A stretch of 64,000 nucleotides of DNA from Apis mellifera (lineage: Eukaryota; Arthropoda; Insecta; Hymenoptera; Apidae): contig NC_037646.1 of the NCBI RefSeq assembly GCF_003254395.2, positions 9,516,381-9,580,380 on the forward strand, read 5' to 3'. The translations under genes and the position numbers were made by a program. Below are positions 14,601-27,144 of this stretch, in pieces. The first letter of the stretch is position 1; each line of letters begins with the position of its first letter. A model generated the notes under the pieces. It did not search any database and had not been told where the DNA came from. It was given only the letters and a program-made list of their open reading frames with translations.

Positions 14601-14619
14601 AGGCGAGCAGCAGTATCAT
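11611..14619 (-). CDS. Secreted Delta-like EGF-repeat protein (DLK/weary-like)
   Basis: Seven exons join in frame into 422 residues: 14477-14619, 13792-13895, 13527-13683, 12989-13111, 12403-12533, 12012-12288 and 11611-11944. Every junction is GT-AG and phase-matched. A hydrophobic signal peptide (MILLLACLSLLIGPG) is followed by a linker with KWKKQACEIP. Residues about 80-325 hold seven EGF repeats. The first six form three near-identical two-EGF modules: P-I-C...C.C..G..G..C..C, then a repeat with PGC.HG.C. The seventh is more ordinary, with CRNNATC. The acidic, Pro/Thr-rich tail (about 100 residues) has no membrane segment and no DSL domain is seen. This is the layout of non-canonical Notch ligands such as vertebrate DLK1/2; the Drosophila relative would be weary. 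The product is likely secreted and may act on Notch signalling (inference). The upstream neighbour is in the same orientation. Confidence 0.88.
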
Positions 14620-15515
14620 CTTTGCTTGACTTCCGAGTCAAGACTGAGGGCGACCGTGTCCAAGGCTTCGGCTTGGATAACGGGACCTTGTTCGAGGTCA
14701 CGGCACACTTTTTCATCGTTCCCGTACCACCATGGCGTCCCCGTGCCGTGTGTGCGTGTCGTGTCGTACGCGGTTACGCGCGTGTGTCGCACGGTAGCGA
14801 CGGTCTGCCTTTCGCACAGGGAAGGCAGAGCTCTTCCCCCCCGTTTCGCGTTTGACTTTTTTTCTCTTCTTCTTTCCTTTTTCCTTTTTTTTTTTTTTCG
14901 ACCACTCACGACGAGTTTATTATTATTCGCTCGGGAAAGTTCAACGCACCTCCTCGACTCGAACGAATGCCAGGAGGAGGCATTCCCCTCCCCAGAAGAG
15001 TTCACCACGAACGGAAAGGAAATGGACGTCCCTGCAACTTTCTCGGGAGTAGTTCTGAACGCCGATGGAATTCGGGCGAACTCCCCGCGGGGCCCGTTTC
15101 TTCGCCGCGAATAACAGTAGTTCTCCGATTTCTTTCGGGAATATAGATAATTGGAAAGATCTTAATGGATAGGACCAAACTTGTGTAACGGGAATTTTTT
15201 TTTTAGAAGATCCTCTCTCGCGTGTCCAAGGAATAAAAATTGTGTTTGAGTCTCGTTGTAATGTAAATCCATTCGATACGGGGTCCCTTCTCGAATTCGA
15301 TGAGCAGGTCTTGGAACCCTCGTTCTTTTCTTCCTTTTTATTATTTTAATCCTGGGATAAGAAGGTAAACCTGTGAGATTCGGTAGATTTTTGTCAAAAC
15401 TAAGGCGCTTATCCTCGAAAACGAGCGATTTCGAAGAAGGATAAAAGGGTATATATTTCAGGATTTGTTGTTAGGAATATTCGTACAACAAAGTGGATTA
15501 TCGGTAGAAGTAAGT
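14620..15515. other. Intergenic region with 5' flank of the Delta-like gene
   Basis: This stretch separates the start of the Delta-like gene (minus) from the predicted 3' end of the next minus-strand gene. The part at 14680-14850 is GC- and CpG-rich and probably holds the promoter and 5' UTR. It is followed by pyrimidine-rich DNA (14855-14900). Open frames exist on both strands, but they are composition artefacts with no recognisable domain. Confidence 0.4.
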
Positions 15516-15521
15516 TTTATT
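15516..15521 (-). terminator. Polyadenylation signal of the FN3-like membrane protein gene
   Basis: AATAAA on the minus strand lies about 630 bp beyond the stop at 16147. The intervening 15522-16146 has no open frame of interest and would be 3' UTR. Confidence 0.4.
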
Positions 15522-16146
15522 TATAAGTTTAAGAACTATGTACAAGTTTGTCGGGCTACTATTTACAAATAAATACAGAGTGATGCGCGCCTCGTACCGG
15601 CCGCTTATTCTTCTTCGTTTTCAGTTTGATAGGAACTCTTTTACAGTCTGTTCGTTTCAGTGTTGAGCAAGGAGTTATTTAATATAATACCCTATTACAT
15701 ATACAAAAATAGCTAGATACTCTTTTGTACATTTCCACGTTTAGAAATTTACACAAGTGGTTGCAATCGTCGTGATTAATACTCTTCGGAAACTATTACA
15801 TTTTACGCTATGTATGATTAGTCGCGTAACTTAAATTTACTCCAATTTACTCCGATATACTTATACCTTATAACCGCAAATCTACGGAATTTACATCGTT
15901 GGTAAAATTTGCGTATTCGCAATCGTCATTCGTAACGTCAATCGTTCCCAACGAATTCAGGAATTTTCACATCCTTCCCTATCTCCTTCCCTTCTCCGGA
16001 TTCATCAGAAGTATCATCCACGCTCCGTCAGAGCATATCCCTGAGTTGTCTCGTTATGTTGTCATTTTCATTGACCCGCCACACCTCGTTCGTGCATAGT
16101 AGCAAAAAAAAAAAAAAAAGGAAAATAAAAGAAGAAGCATTCATGT

Positions 16147-19100
16147 TCAAACGTGCTCGGCAGCAATCTTCTCCTTTTTGTATATCTTGGTCAGCACGAA
16201 ACCGGTCACGAAGAGGACTGCGCATCCGAAAGCCGCGTATATGTCCCAAGAATACAACATTTGGACGGGTGGTGCCTTTATCCTCTTAACCTGAACGAAA
16301 TTAGGCGTCGTGTCCACTTCGATCGGGAAGCTGCCGGGTCCGTCGTTCGAGGCGATCCTCACGAGATATTTCGTCCCGGGGAGGAGGGAAATCTGGGCGC
16401 AATTCGAGTCGGTCACTTGATTTCCCATAAGACCCCCTGTCTCGGGCTCCCACGAAACCACGTACGACTCCTTGCCCTCCAAACGATCCTTCAAATCGAT
16501 CCTGTCGTTGTAAGCGTTGCCCGTCGACGGTGCGTTGTCGGCCTCGAGATCGTCCTCCGATCGATCGTCCTTCCTCCTGAAGAAGAATCTTCGAAATATG
16601 TCGTCCGAGATCTGCGAGTCCTCCTGGCTCCTCCACTCGGCCAGAACTTTCTCCCCGTACTTCTCCAGGAAGAACTGTCTCACTCGGTTGTTGAATCTGA
16701 CCTGTTGCTGGGACCTCTGTTTCTGAAGCTGGGTCTGCACGTCCTTCCACGAGATGGTCGCCTCGTACAACGGCCCCTCCTTCAACGATTCCAATTTCGG
16801 GACCCATTCCTGCCAACTGTAGTGCTTCATCCCGTTCTCCATCGCGACTACGATCCACGTGTCCGGCCTCAGATTCGGTGTACGCACCCCCGGATAATAG
16901 CCGGCCACTCTCCACTGCTTGTACAGCTTGCGCATCACCACGGCCACGTCGAATTTGTCGAGATCGAGGGGAGCCTTCTTAGGAGCTGGTAACATGGACG
17001 GTAGATACTTCTCCTCTATCCTGGTTTTCCGATAGGTGCAGGCCGTCTGGCAGGCTGGACACTGGAAAAAGAACACGTTTGCATTACGTGTCTCTTTTGT
17101 TTTTTTTTTTTTTTTAGAGAAGAACAACTTTTAAAGAAGAACTCGAAAAAAATGAACGAAGAAACGACGAGTGATTCGATATTTTAAAGAATCGCAAAGA
17201 ATTTCACGCGCAAAAGGAAAAAAAGATAAGCTTCTTTCATCTTGCGAAAAATGTTGCTCGAATCCTACGCTATATATATCTGTCGTTCTCTATCGACCTT
17301 CGATTTAAACAGAGCCAGTCGTAAGTCTGGTAGTTGGCCAAATATTTGAAAAAGATTCCTATCTAGGCGAAGTTCGATACACCCGAGAGAGTTTAAATTC
17401 GTTGGACGCGCGACAAAGCGACCCGACCTTCCGTGAAAATCGACAGGTAGCCGTTTCTAAGGATTTTCCCATACCATGCTACGATCCTCGCCTCGAAATT
17501 CCCTTTATCGAACATTCCCCTCTTCTATCCGTCCCGACGTCGTTCACCCTACATTTCTCGCTTTCTTCTCTCTGCCTTTGAAATTTTCAAAGTTAACCCC
17601 CTCCCCACCCCCCCGTCTCCGCTTCATCGACCCGAATTTTCCGCCGCTTTGACACGCTTTGTCGAGATTTCTCGAAACGCGACGCGCATTCGATCCCAAC
17701 GAGAAACGCTCGTATATCGTATATCGATCGTTTCGTTCGTGACGATACGATTCACGATTGTTCGAATCTTCGCGGATCGAAGGGATTAGAGAAAAAAATT
17801 TTTCCTTAACCAAGAAAATTCTCCTCGCAACTTTCCCTAATCCAAAACGGTTGCTTCCACCACTGTAAATTTACTTACATGTAGATACTGGTCGCCCTCG
17901 CAAATGGTCCTTGTCTTCTCCCACCGGTTCTCGAGTGCCTCGCAGTACTGCCAGCACTGTAACACGTAAGACAGAGAGAGAGGATGAGTGAGCGAGTGAG
18001 ATGAAAATAAGAAACGAGAGGGGAAAAAAAAGAACGCGTACACGTGAAAGAAACGGGAGAGCGGTGGGCGAAGGGGAAGCGTTTGAGCGTTGAACAAAAA
18101 GCTCTTGCACGCATGGGACGCACGGGTAAAAAGGGACGATGGTACGCGAGGGGGGGGTGAAGAGGGAGGGCGAAGAAACGCGAAGAAGGGAAGGGAAAAT
18201 AAGAAGCATCGGGCGGACCGAGCGTTGAATCGAGCGATTTAAGCGGCCATGGAGAGGATCGAGGAGGAGGAGGAGAAGGAGGAGGAGAGGAAGAAGGTGC
18301 AGCCGGGAGAAGGAAGAGAAGAAAAGAGGGAGAGACGGACGGATGGAGAGAAAGAGGGATAAAGGAGAGGGGGGCCGAATTAGCTCCAACCTGTTTCAGG
18401 CATAACAGGCACCGTCGTTGTTGTCTTCATATTTATTAGGATACCGTCTCTCGTGGAGCCCTGTTTCCAGCTTTCTTTTTTCTTCTCTTGAAAGAGAAGA
18501 GAGAAAGAAAGAGAGAGACGGTCTTTGCTTCTTTGCCCTCCCTCGATTATCCTACATCACGATGCGTTCTTTCTAAGCCTGGCTGCTTCGTAGAAACGCT
18601 GTAGGTCCCCTTCCTTCGTTCCAAAGACGTCTCCAAAAAAGCAACATCAGCATCCGCGATAATTCGACCTCGAAACGGTCTTTTCCTTCCCCCGTTCAAT
18701 GGTTTCTAATTGATTCGTATGAGTTGGTAAAGGGGATGGAATGGAATTAGAATGGAAGAATAAAATGAAATGAAACGAAACTGCCCCCGCAACGCTCATA
18801 CCAAATACGGTGGTGGATAGCGGCCGCTATCTCGTAAATGAAAACGCGGAATGAATGCGAATCGATGAAAGATGAAACGGGGCTGGAGTACGTAGATCCT
18901 TTTCATCCCGTTTGTATCACTTTGCGATTCGGTCATTGATTTCCCGGAACGAGGGGACGTTCCGTGGCTTTTACGACCCTCGCCCGATCGTAATTCGATA
19001 ACGGAACGATCATCGTTGCATTCGATGAAATTTGATGGAACGATCGACGTTGTATCTTCGATTCGACCACCGCTATATTTTGTATTTTCCTTCTTTTTTC

Positions 19101-20823
19101 CACTTCAGAATACATTTTCCCTTTTATGGAATAGAACAAATACCCGTCTTTCAACCTTTCTAAGTTTTCTAAGTCTTTATCGACCTTTCTAAAAAAAGAA
19201 AAAAAGAATTACCTACTTTCTTATCACTCGATCGAATGAAAAATTTTACTTCGCATTTGGAAAAAAGAAGAAAAGAAAAACATATATCGACATCACCGCA
19301 GCTTCGTTTTGAACGAAACTTGGGCAGCCAAGTTACGGGTGTATCGCGAACATCAAAGACCCCCGCAAAATTTCGGGATGAACTTGTCGGCAATTTAAAA
19401 CTCTCTGTCCCCTCGTTTCCAATCCGTCGATCATCCCCTTCACGCTCGATTGTCCCTCCCCGTAAAACAATTACCGTCCACGAAAAGGGCGGGTTCAAAG
19501 CGTGCGACGACATTCCCTATGCAGGACTGGTCGTCATTATCCAGGCGTAATTCTCTCACGAGGGTGAGAGGTTGTTGGCGCGCGACCTTCATTAAGCCAC
19601 CTCCGCCTGTCCACTTGCTCCTCCCCCTCTCTCTCCTCCTCCTCCTCCTCCTCCTCGAGGAGAATCGTTATTCTAATGCGGCCCGGTGGAAACGATCCTC
19701 GAGAACTTGGTCGAGCATAAATTTGAATGGATCATCTCCTCCTCTATCCAACTAGAAACCTTCTCCTCGATGCACGTTTCCACGCGTGTATTCCTTCTCT
19801 TATTCACACGAGTGCTCTCCGTGGGTGTGCACGAGAGAGAGAGAGAGATAGACGGCATCGATTTCTACGAAATTAATGGACACCCCTAAATGAGCAACGC
19901 CCTGCGCACACACGCGCACGCTCGCCGCATTGTGCGTGAGTTAATCGTGATTCCCATCTGTCCATCTGCGACGTGTCCGCTCCACCGAGGAGAGGGGTGG
20001 AGTGGGCTCGGTAGGTGGGGGGGGACCACCATGATTTTCCGACTACGACCCCATAAAACCGACGGAGAAGATTTATCGTCGTGCGGGGCCGATCCACCGT
20101 ACCCTATCCGATTTCCAGATGATCGAATCGTCACCTAATCGGGTCCCCGCTTTCCGATCTCGTCGCGGGTTATTCCGGGATATTTTCACGAGACACCGTT
20201 GGAGATTGTTTATTATTATTCGGTCTGAGAGAAAGAGAGGGAGAGAGAAAGAGAAAGACCGAGGAAGAATGTTGATTCTTTGGGGAGAGATTCGTTGGGC
20301 CACGACGTGCCTCTCGACCGATTTCGGATTACGAGGGAAAGAGAGGGTCGCGTCGAAAGCGGTGGCATCGTGGTGTGGAGTGAACCACGCACCACGCGGT
20401 GCTCCGAAATTTCGTGACGTACCGCAGCCGGGTTCTATTTGAGAAGACGAGGAGAATGGGAGAGAGACGCGGGCCACGCGGTGCATTGTGCTCGGATCAT
20501 GCTTTGAACTCGCTCGTGCGTTCCTTCCCTTCGTTTCAGTGAAACGAAGTTTTCAAGAATATATATACGCATATTGTATTTTAAAAACGGAATTGTATCT
20601 CTTTCGTAGCGACGTAGAATAAATAAATTACAATTTGACTCACCATGCTGCAAGTAGTCTGTTGTTGTTGTTCGGAATACCAATCGCAGATTCCATCGGA
20701 AGTGTGCTTCCTCAAACACTGGGATCTGCACTGAGCGATCCTGACGATCGGCCCCAGATCGAATCCGGTAACCAGGTGATGCATGGCGCACCAGACGAGA
20801 AAGAGGAACCGGGAAATCTCCAT
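16147..20823 (-). CDS. Type I membrane protein with Cys-rich amino end and FN3-like domain
   Basis: Three exons (20644-20823, 17879-17956, 16147-17061) join in phase 0 into 390 residues. The start chosen is the first ATG, giving a signal peptide (MEISRFLFLVWCAMHHLVTG). Residues about 30-100 are Cys-rich with CRSQCLRKH, a CWQYC block and CPACQTAC, spread across all three exons. A central region of about 150 residues is charged and helical (VRQFFLEKYGEKVLAEW). Residues about 280-350 look like a fibronectin type III fold: VVSWEPETGG, then LLPGTKYLVRIAS. Then come one membrane helix (about 361-380, AAFGCAVLFVTGFVLTKIY) and a short basic tail. The family is not recognised; the Cys-rich plus FN3 order loosely recalls anosmin, but no WAP domain was seen. 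Intron 1 is 2.7 kb and purine-rich on the plus strand. Confidence 0.82.
17957..20643. other. Intron 1 of the FN3-like gene: purine tracts and CTC repeat
   Basis: This large intron contains a polypurine stretch on the plus strand (about 17960-18370, GAGGAGGAG-type) and a (CTC)n run at about 19625-19657. Several CpG-rich blocks have open frames on both strands. The minus-strand ORFs at 17871-18389 are pyrimidine-tract artefacts (Leu/Ser/Phe runs). No exon could be placed that keeps frame. Confidence 0.45.
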
Positions 20824-21006
20824 ATTCAAAATCACACTTTTTATCCCGCGCTGTTATCGTATTCACTCACTGTGTCACTTCTTTCTTTTCTCTTCGAACG
20901 TTCACTTCTCAAGAACACTCGATTATGTATGTATATAATTATGCGGACGGAACGATGCGGTTCGATCCGCGTGCGAATCTAACGAATGAGAGCGCAACGT
21001 GTTCGT

Positions 21007-21038
21007 TGAACAACCGAGCGGAGAGATAGGTTCTTATA
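21007..21038 (-). promoter_or_regulatory. Candidate TATA/initiator core promoter
   Basis: On the minus strand TATAAG occupies 21033-21038. An initiator-like GTTCAAC has its A at 21007, 31 bp downstream, which is the usual TATA-to-start spacing. It would give a 5' UTR of about 184 bp before the ATG at 20823. This rests on sequence match and spacing only. Confidence 0.4.
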
Positions 21039-22254
21039 CCACCGAAATTTCGAGCCGACTGCGACCCTTCGGAGGTCGGTACCTTCCTTATGTAGCCACG
21101 CGCCCCACCATTGAATTTTAGCTCGCCCCTACCCCCGAAGGCACCGTAGCATCCCTTGTAATTATCCGTGGGCTGGAACCGTCCCTCGGCATATGGTCGA
21201 CCATACTGCGTCACCATCCTTCTGCCCGAATTATTTCGCAGCCAGGAAAAGTAGGCCAAACTGTGTAAAGTGTCGCGATTTTTCGTTTCACTCGTCGAAA
21301 CGAACTCTTTCGCCGCTCCTTTTCTTTTCTCTTCTTTTCATCCGATTCGAAAACTAAAATCGATTCTATCCGTAACACGTATCGATAAATTAAATTTTAA
21401 AACTATCTGTGTAATATTGTATTAGCAATTGGAAAAATTCGACAGTGCGAAGATACAATAATATAAATTATTCACGAAATTTGACGCAAGAAATTACAAT
21501 CTTTTTTGTATTAATTAAACGAAGAAATGTTGTTTCTCTTGTTAACGTCGATTCAAATTCGTGAGGAACGCCGTGCACACGATCGATCGCGGCGAATATT
21601 ATCTCGGTGTCGAGCCACCCTCGCATTACAATCGCGTCGCGTTTCGCTGTAATTATCCACGTGCCGTATGGTCGGCCGGCATATGGTCCAGAAACGCCAT
21701 CCTTTCGAGTCTCCACTCGAGAGAAGAAGGAAGGGAGGGAAGAGGAAGAAGAAGAAGATTGCCCCGAAAATTGAGCGCTCGCGGAACAAATTAAATTTCG
21801 CCTTCGGTCGATCGTGAAATCGCGTCTTTGTGACGTACCGATGCGCCTTCCATTTCATATCCCTCTCTCTTATTCGCAATTTCCGTCGAAAATGTAATAT
21901 CCCCCTCCGAGATGCAATTTCGAAAGTGCACGCGAAAAAATATTTCCGCGCATACGGAAAACCGGTAACCGAACGCCATCCGTGAAACTCGATGCCGAGT
22001 TTCGACCGAAACTCGAGTTTTCTAAGAAAACTTCCTTCCCTCGAAATCATCTCTATTAGAATCCGCTTCCGGCTATCGGAGAGCAGAAGGAGAACCGGCC
22101 AAAAACGAAGCTGTTTTCAGAGCAAACGGATAATCATCGCGACAACGAGAACGAACGAATCCTCATTCGAACGGATGGCCCTCCCCCGTCCACGAAAATT
22201 TCAGCCGCAATTAGCCGGCAAACCTCTAGCAACAAGATCTCTTCCTTATCCAAT

Positions 22255-22615
22255 TTCTTGCGAGAGAGGGGGAAGAAAAGAAGAAGAAGAAGAAAAAAAG
22301 AAAGAGGCGGGAGGAAGGAATCGGATGTTGGATGATCGCGATTCGAGGGATGCGCATTATCAGAGGTCTGTTCTCGTGGCACGATTCAATACGGTTTTTA
22401 TCCGGCAGGTACACGATCTGGTCCCACCCACCACCTCGGCGAGTATGAAAAGAGCAAGAAATAGAACGCGAGGAGGAAGAGGAGGCGGGCGAGAAGGAGG
22501 AGGAGGAGGATACGCGAGGTCGATAAAGAAAGATGAGGACAAGAAGAAAGAGAGAAAGAAAGAAAGAGGGGGAGGAGAAAAGAAAGAAAGAAAGAAAGGG
22601 AAAAAAGGAGAGAAC
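22255..22615. repeat. Polypurine tract
   Basis: Several hundred bases are almost purine-only in parts on the plus strand (GAAGAAG, GGAGGAGG, AAAGAAAG units), broken at about 22340-22440 by ordinary sequence. Open frames on both strands here are composition artefacts (Lys/Arg/Glu on one strand, Phe/Leu/Ser on the other). Confidence 0.7.
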
Positions 22616-23477
22616 GTATTCACCGGAAGTCGTTCGTGCTCCCTGGGTGCCCCGCGATACACGCGTCACAATGCACAGGATGTGTACAAATAAGGGTATT
22701 TGTCTGGGAGCCCGATTGTGGGGTGAAATATACGATGACGTTAAACAGGGCCCAACGTTGCATCCCTCGCGCGAGCGCGAGAACTCTCTGTGAGACACGG
22801 TGATCCGCGTTTGTGCCCGGTCGCCAATAGAAAAAAGGCCCAACGAATAGAGGAGCCATTCATCTAGGCAGCGTTTAGGGGTGGCGCTCGCACCACGGAT
22901 ACGCTCTCCTTCAATGGAGAGTGACATTTTATTGTGCGCTACGGGCTTTTCTCACACCTGGACCTCGAGATCCGAACGACGAGGCGCTTCGATGATTTTA
23001 CTGTTTCAGATTCGAGCTATTCACTCGATTCGCTCGATTTCGATTTCGATTTGAAATCGGGTTTAACGAAAGGTTTTTCCTTTCTTCTAATTAAATTCAG
23101 GTAACGAGGACGATTTTAAAGAAATCAGAAAGATAACAATTGATCGTAGTGACAATAAGTTTTATGATTCAATTTCGAATTTTGGAAAAGTTATAATAAA
23201 ATTCAAACTCGATTTCTTCGATTCACTTTTTACTTGCTTCTATTTCTTTTCTTCGCATTTCTACTAACTTTCCTAAAACTTTTAGTCACTCGAAGTAAAA
23301 TTCAATTAAACTGGATGAATAAATATTCGTCATCGTTATATATATATAAATAGGTAGCGATCGATCGTCCATGGTAAATGCATCGGGCACGCGTCGCGCA
23401 TGATTCCGGAAAGCTCGTTTAAGCTTTCTCACCACACACAGATCAGGGGAGAATCCCGAGGGAATTCTGCCGCATCT

Positions 23478-23503
23478 CGAACGATCATTCGAATGATCGT
23501 TCG
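23478..23503. repeat. 26-bp perfect palindrome
   Basis: The 13-base half CGAACGATCATTC is followed directly by its exact reverse complement. It lies in a gene-poor stretch with no repeat of the same sequence noticed nearby. It could be a dimeric binding site or chance. Confidence 0.6.
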
Positions 23504-24229
23504 CTCGTCCGTGGAGTAAATTCGATGCACGTCTCGCTCTATCCGGAATATATCTTCCTCTTAGGCTTGTTGTAATGGAAACGTCAAAAATTTAAAAGAT
23601 GGCCTACTACTCTAACGAACTGAGTGAGAAGTATTCAGTAGCGAAAAACTTTATCCTCCTCTCTCGAAACTTTCAACACCCCCCAAAGGAAGGTACAACA
23701 ACAATTTTTCCATCTCATTACAATAATAACAGGGAGTAAACGGGAATATTTCAAAGATTTTCGCATAAATGGATCATTGTCCACGCCTGTTTGGACTAAA
23801 ATCCCTTGTTTGAAGCGAAAACGTCGTCCAACCCCTAAACCTCAACTAAGGCCTCGAAAGCCGTAAGTGTGAGATGTTTTCATAGGATCCGTAATCCACG
23901 ACAGTCTCCTCCAACATTCCTTTCCCCTAATCTCGCCCCGACCTTCTTCTCGACCGACCAACTATCGTCGTGTAACATCTTCCGCACGATTTCTTCCTCG
24001 CGTCGCCTTCTGAGCATTGTTTGTCACCCGTAATCCTCCGCGCGAGGGATTACGTGGATCTCGATTTTCCGTCAGATTGCGCGATCTCGTTCGAACCAGG
24101 CCACGCTCATCCTCTTTCGGATGAAATTCAAATTCGAAGCCGTGCTCGTCGATGGTCAAGATTCAGATCTTATCCAATGTATCTCTGTCGTCGTGAGTTT
24201 CCTTAAGAAACCGAGTTTCCTTTTAAACG

Positions 24230-24231
<2 letters not shown>

Positions 24232-24260
<29 letters not shown>
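24232..24260. repeat. (AAT)n microsatellite
   Basis: Uninterrupted AAT units, about nine copies, in intergenic DNA. Confidence 0.9.
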
Positions 24261-27144
24261 AGAAAGAAAAATTCGAATAATGAAAGCAAACGGTTGTTTA
24301 TTCTCTTTCCTAGAAGTTTTCAGGTATGGTGATATTAAATAGAATGAAAAATTATTATCATAACTGTATTGGCAACGTTATTGCTAGGGATTCACAATGG
24401 TATAAGTACGAATGCATAGTTCGAAGGGAAGAAGGGAAACGGTATATAACAAAAGAAGTTTGCCTATCGGATTGTGAAACGTCGGGGTGCGTAAAGTTAA
24501 ATTGTGGGCTTATCTGTCCTGGAAAAATATTGCCTCCCGTTCAGGCCTTGCTTGCTTGCCTCGCCTTTAATCCTCTCGCCTGCACGTGCAAAGGAAATAT
24601 TTTTCTCAAATATTGTTTCAACCATTTTTATTTGTCCGAGAAAACCGTTTAACCGTCCAACGCGAACGATATTTTTCTCGATTTTCTGATCGAGTTAACA
24701 ACGACAAACGCCGCTTAATTTCGAATTTTCGTGGCGCGAAATGATGAAGGATTATCTTCGAGAAACACCTTGCATCCCTGGACGAGAATCTTTCCTCTTT
24801 GGGACGAGAAACGGCGTTGGAGCGGCTAACAGGGTCGACAAAGCGGAAAATTTAGGCCGTCTCTTTGTTCTGGTTCCGAGGAGAGCCAGGTTTGAAAGCC
24901 AGTTTTCGCGTCAAATAGCGCTGGCGACAAATTTTTATTGTCATCGGAGGGACATTAGCGCTGGCTTTCCACGCCACACCGGCAGCCGGAGAAGAGAAGG
25001 AAGAGGAGATTTCTTAAAACGAAACGCTCCCTCGGGAGGACAGGTGGTAACTAGGAGGATCCCCGAATCGCTATTGAACGTTTAGCCACCGACCTTAGCC
25101 TCTCCAGAGGCTAGGTATCCCGCCAATATGTTACTCTGACAAATTCTCGAGAAAATGAAATTTATAACCATCTCCCCGCTCCGTACCGCGTCTTCTTGAA
25201 AACTCGACTATACTTTATATTATATCAACGTGATTTCTGAAATTATATATTCAGCGAAATAATATTAATAATCTTGTCTAATCTCTAATTCAAACATTTT
25301 GTTCAATTTTTAATACGATTATTTTATTTGACACTTTATTATCGTAACTTGATGATTTTCAGAATTTAAATTATAAATATATGCAAAAGATATGTCCTAT
25401 GAATATTGAAAAATGAGAAAATGGAAAAGAAGTTAAGAAAGGAAAAGGAAAAATAACTTTGAATAAAATTACTTCAATCGATCTTTATTAAAATATTTGA
25501 ATAACATTTATTTGTTTTGCATTGCAATTATTTTTGATTATTATCGTGCATCTTGTTATCGAACTAACTTCAATTATTAAATTTTCCCCATCACTGAAAT
25601 ACAGTCGTCGCAGAAAAAAATAAACCGTGGAATAACTACTGCTTTCTCTCGTCTGTCAAATTAACCACGTCACCCCTCTAGTTTCGAAAAACTAGTCGTT
25701 TTGAAAAGCTGGTGGGCAGCGCGTTTATCCAAATAATTAAGGGCTCGGAACGCCTTAAGGACGAGGCGCGGGCGAAAATTTTTTTTTCCCTCCTCGCCCT
25801 TCGTAAATCACATCGTGAAACCCGACGTTGTCGCCCGTTTTTACGACGGCACTAACTTCGAATTGGAATTTTTCGAGTTGATTTAGAGTCGGGTGGGGGT
25901 GAGAGAAAGGCGCCACCGTTTCATTGTAAATCAATCGCTCCTTCGTTTCCTTTACAAAAGCTCGTTCTATGCCGATAAGTCTTTGTTTCGTGCTCTCTCC
26001 TCGAGGCTTTCGCCCTCGTCCACGCCACTACTGCGGCAATTACCTAATTTACCGCGGCTTACTTTTTGGCTTCGAGCTGAAAACTGCGGTTCGACCGCCG
26101 TTTCTTGCACTCTCATCCCCACGGCAGGTCTTTGTTGCCGGATCACCCCCCGGGATGTTCAGAAATTTCCGAGCTGCAGAACGGTTTCAAAGGCTCCTGC
26201 GGTTTCTGCTCTCCGCAGACCTTCGTAATAAAAGCTGCGCTGCACACGACTTTCGGTATGCGACGTTTTCGTCAACGGGAGACGAAAGTACATTCGGTAT
26301 ATTAAAACGCGTGTTTAAACTAAGAGGAAAAAAGTAGATTGAAAAATTGTCAGACCTTCGAGATTCCAAAACAAGGTGGCTCGATAGAATTTCATTCCGC
26401 GCATATCATGGAAAAGAGAAGAGTAAAAGTTACAATCTGGATGATTTTAGTCCATTATATACCAGTGAGAAAATTGACGCGCAACGTGCACTTTTCTCTC
26501 CTAAAGTGACACTTAGCTTTATTACACAACATTCCGTATCTCATTCCTCGTTAAAAGTATCCCTCGAACGAAGCGTTCCTCGATCGAACTCCCTGTCATT
26601 TCGCCGTTGGTATCTCTAAATATATTCTCGCGTGACGAAATACGATTCGGAGTTCTCTTACTTGCCCTCGTTCCCTTTTCCTTTCGCCGTTAATCCTTTT
26701 TTCTTCTCGTCGCCGCCATCCCGTCGGTGCATCCCGGTGCTCGCTTTTTCGCACAATGGCCCGAGTCGGGGATATTGTCGGGGATAATCTCGTATGCACG
26801 TGGTTCCACGCGTGTTCGCCAACGTTGAATGCCGCGTCACCGTCGTTTTCGTTCACCGTCGCCGCGGAACAACCGCAAGCCCCGCGTCTTGTTCGTCCCG
26901 GGTCCCTGTAATTGCTCCTCTCGAAAGGAGAGTTTCGCTATGGTGCCTCGTAAAAAAGCATGCGAATGCTGCAAAAACGGCGCGGCCCGCAAACCACAGC
27001 CACCTTGATTGCCACAGCGCCACGGCTTTTTTCCATATTAAGCGATCCCCCGTCCTCCCTTTTCCTCCAATCAACCGAGACCCGCCAAATTCGTCCGAAA
27101 TTTCCTATCTCTCTCTTCACTCTCCCCTCCAATTTTTCTACAAC

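Larger units (their letters stand above)
21039..27144. other. Gene-poor stretch with purine tract and palindrome
   Basis: No gene is supported. Contents include a polypurine tract (about 22255-22615), a perfect 26-bp palindrome (23478-23503), an (AAT)n microsatellite (24232-24260), and CpG-richer blocks near 25860-26240 and 26640-27060 with short frames on both strands. A Cys-rich 108-codon frame at 24326-24652 begins next to an acceptor-like site but resembles nothing known. Confidence 0.45.

Noticed and set aside
16153..16992. 279-codon plus-strand frame
   Set aside because: Antisense shadow of the last exon of the FN3-like membrane protein.
21185..21690. Recurring CATATGGTC/GACCATA blocks (21190, 21665, also 31250)
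   Set aside because: The short matches are not embedded in longer similarity, so chance is enough to explain them.
21992..22927. 233-codon frames on both strands
   Set aside because: They exist because the polypurine tract lacks stop codons. Composition is Lys/Arg/Glu on one strand and Phe/Leu/Ser on the other.
24326..24652. Cys-rich 108-codon frame
   Set aside because: It has an acceptor-like site at its start but no partner exon, no signal peptide and no recognisable pattern of cysteines.
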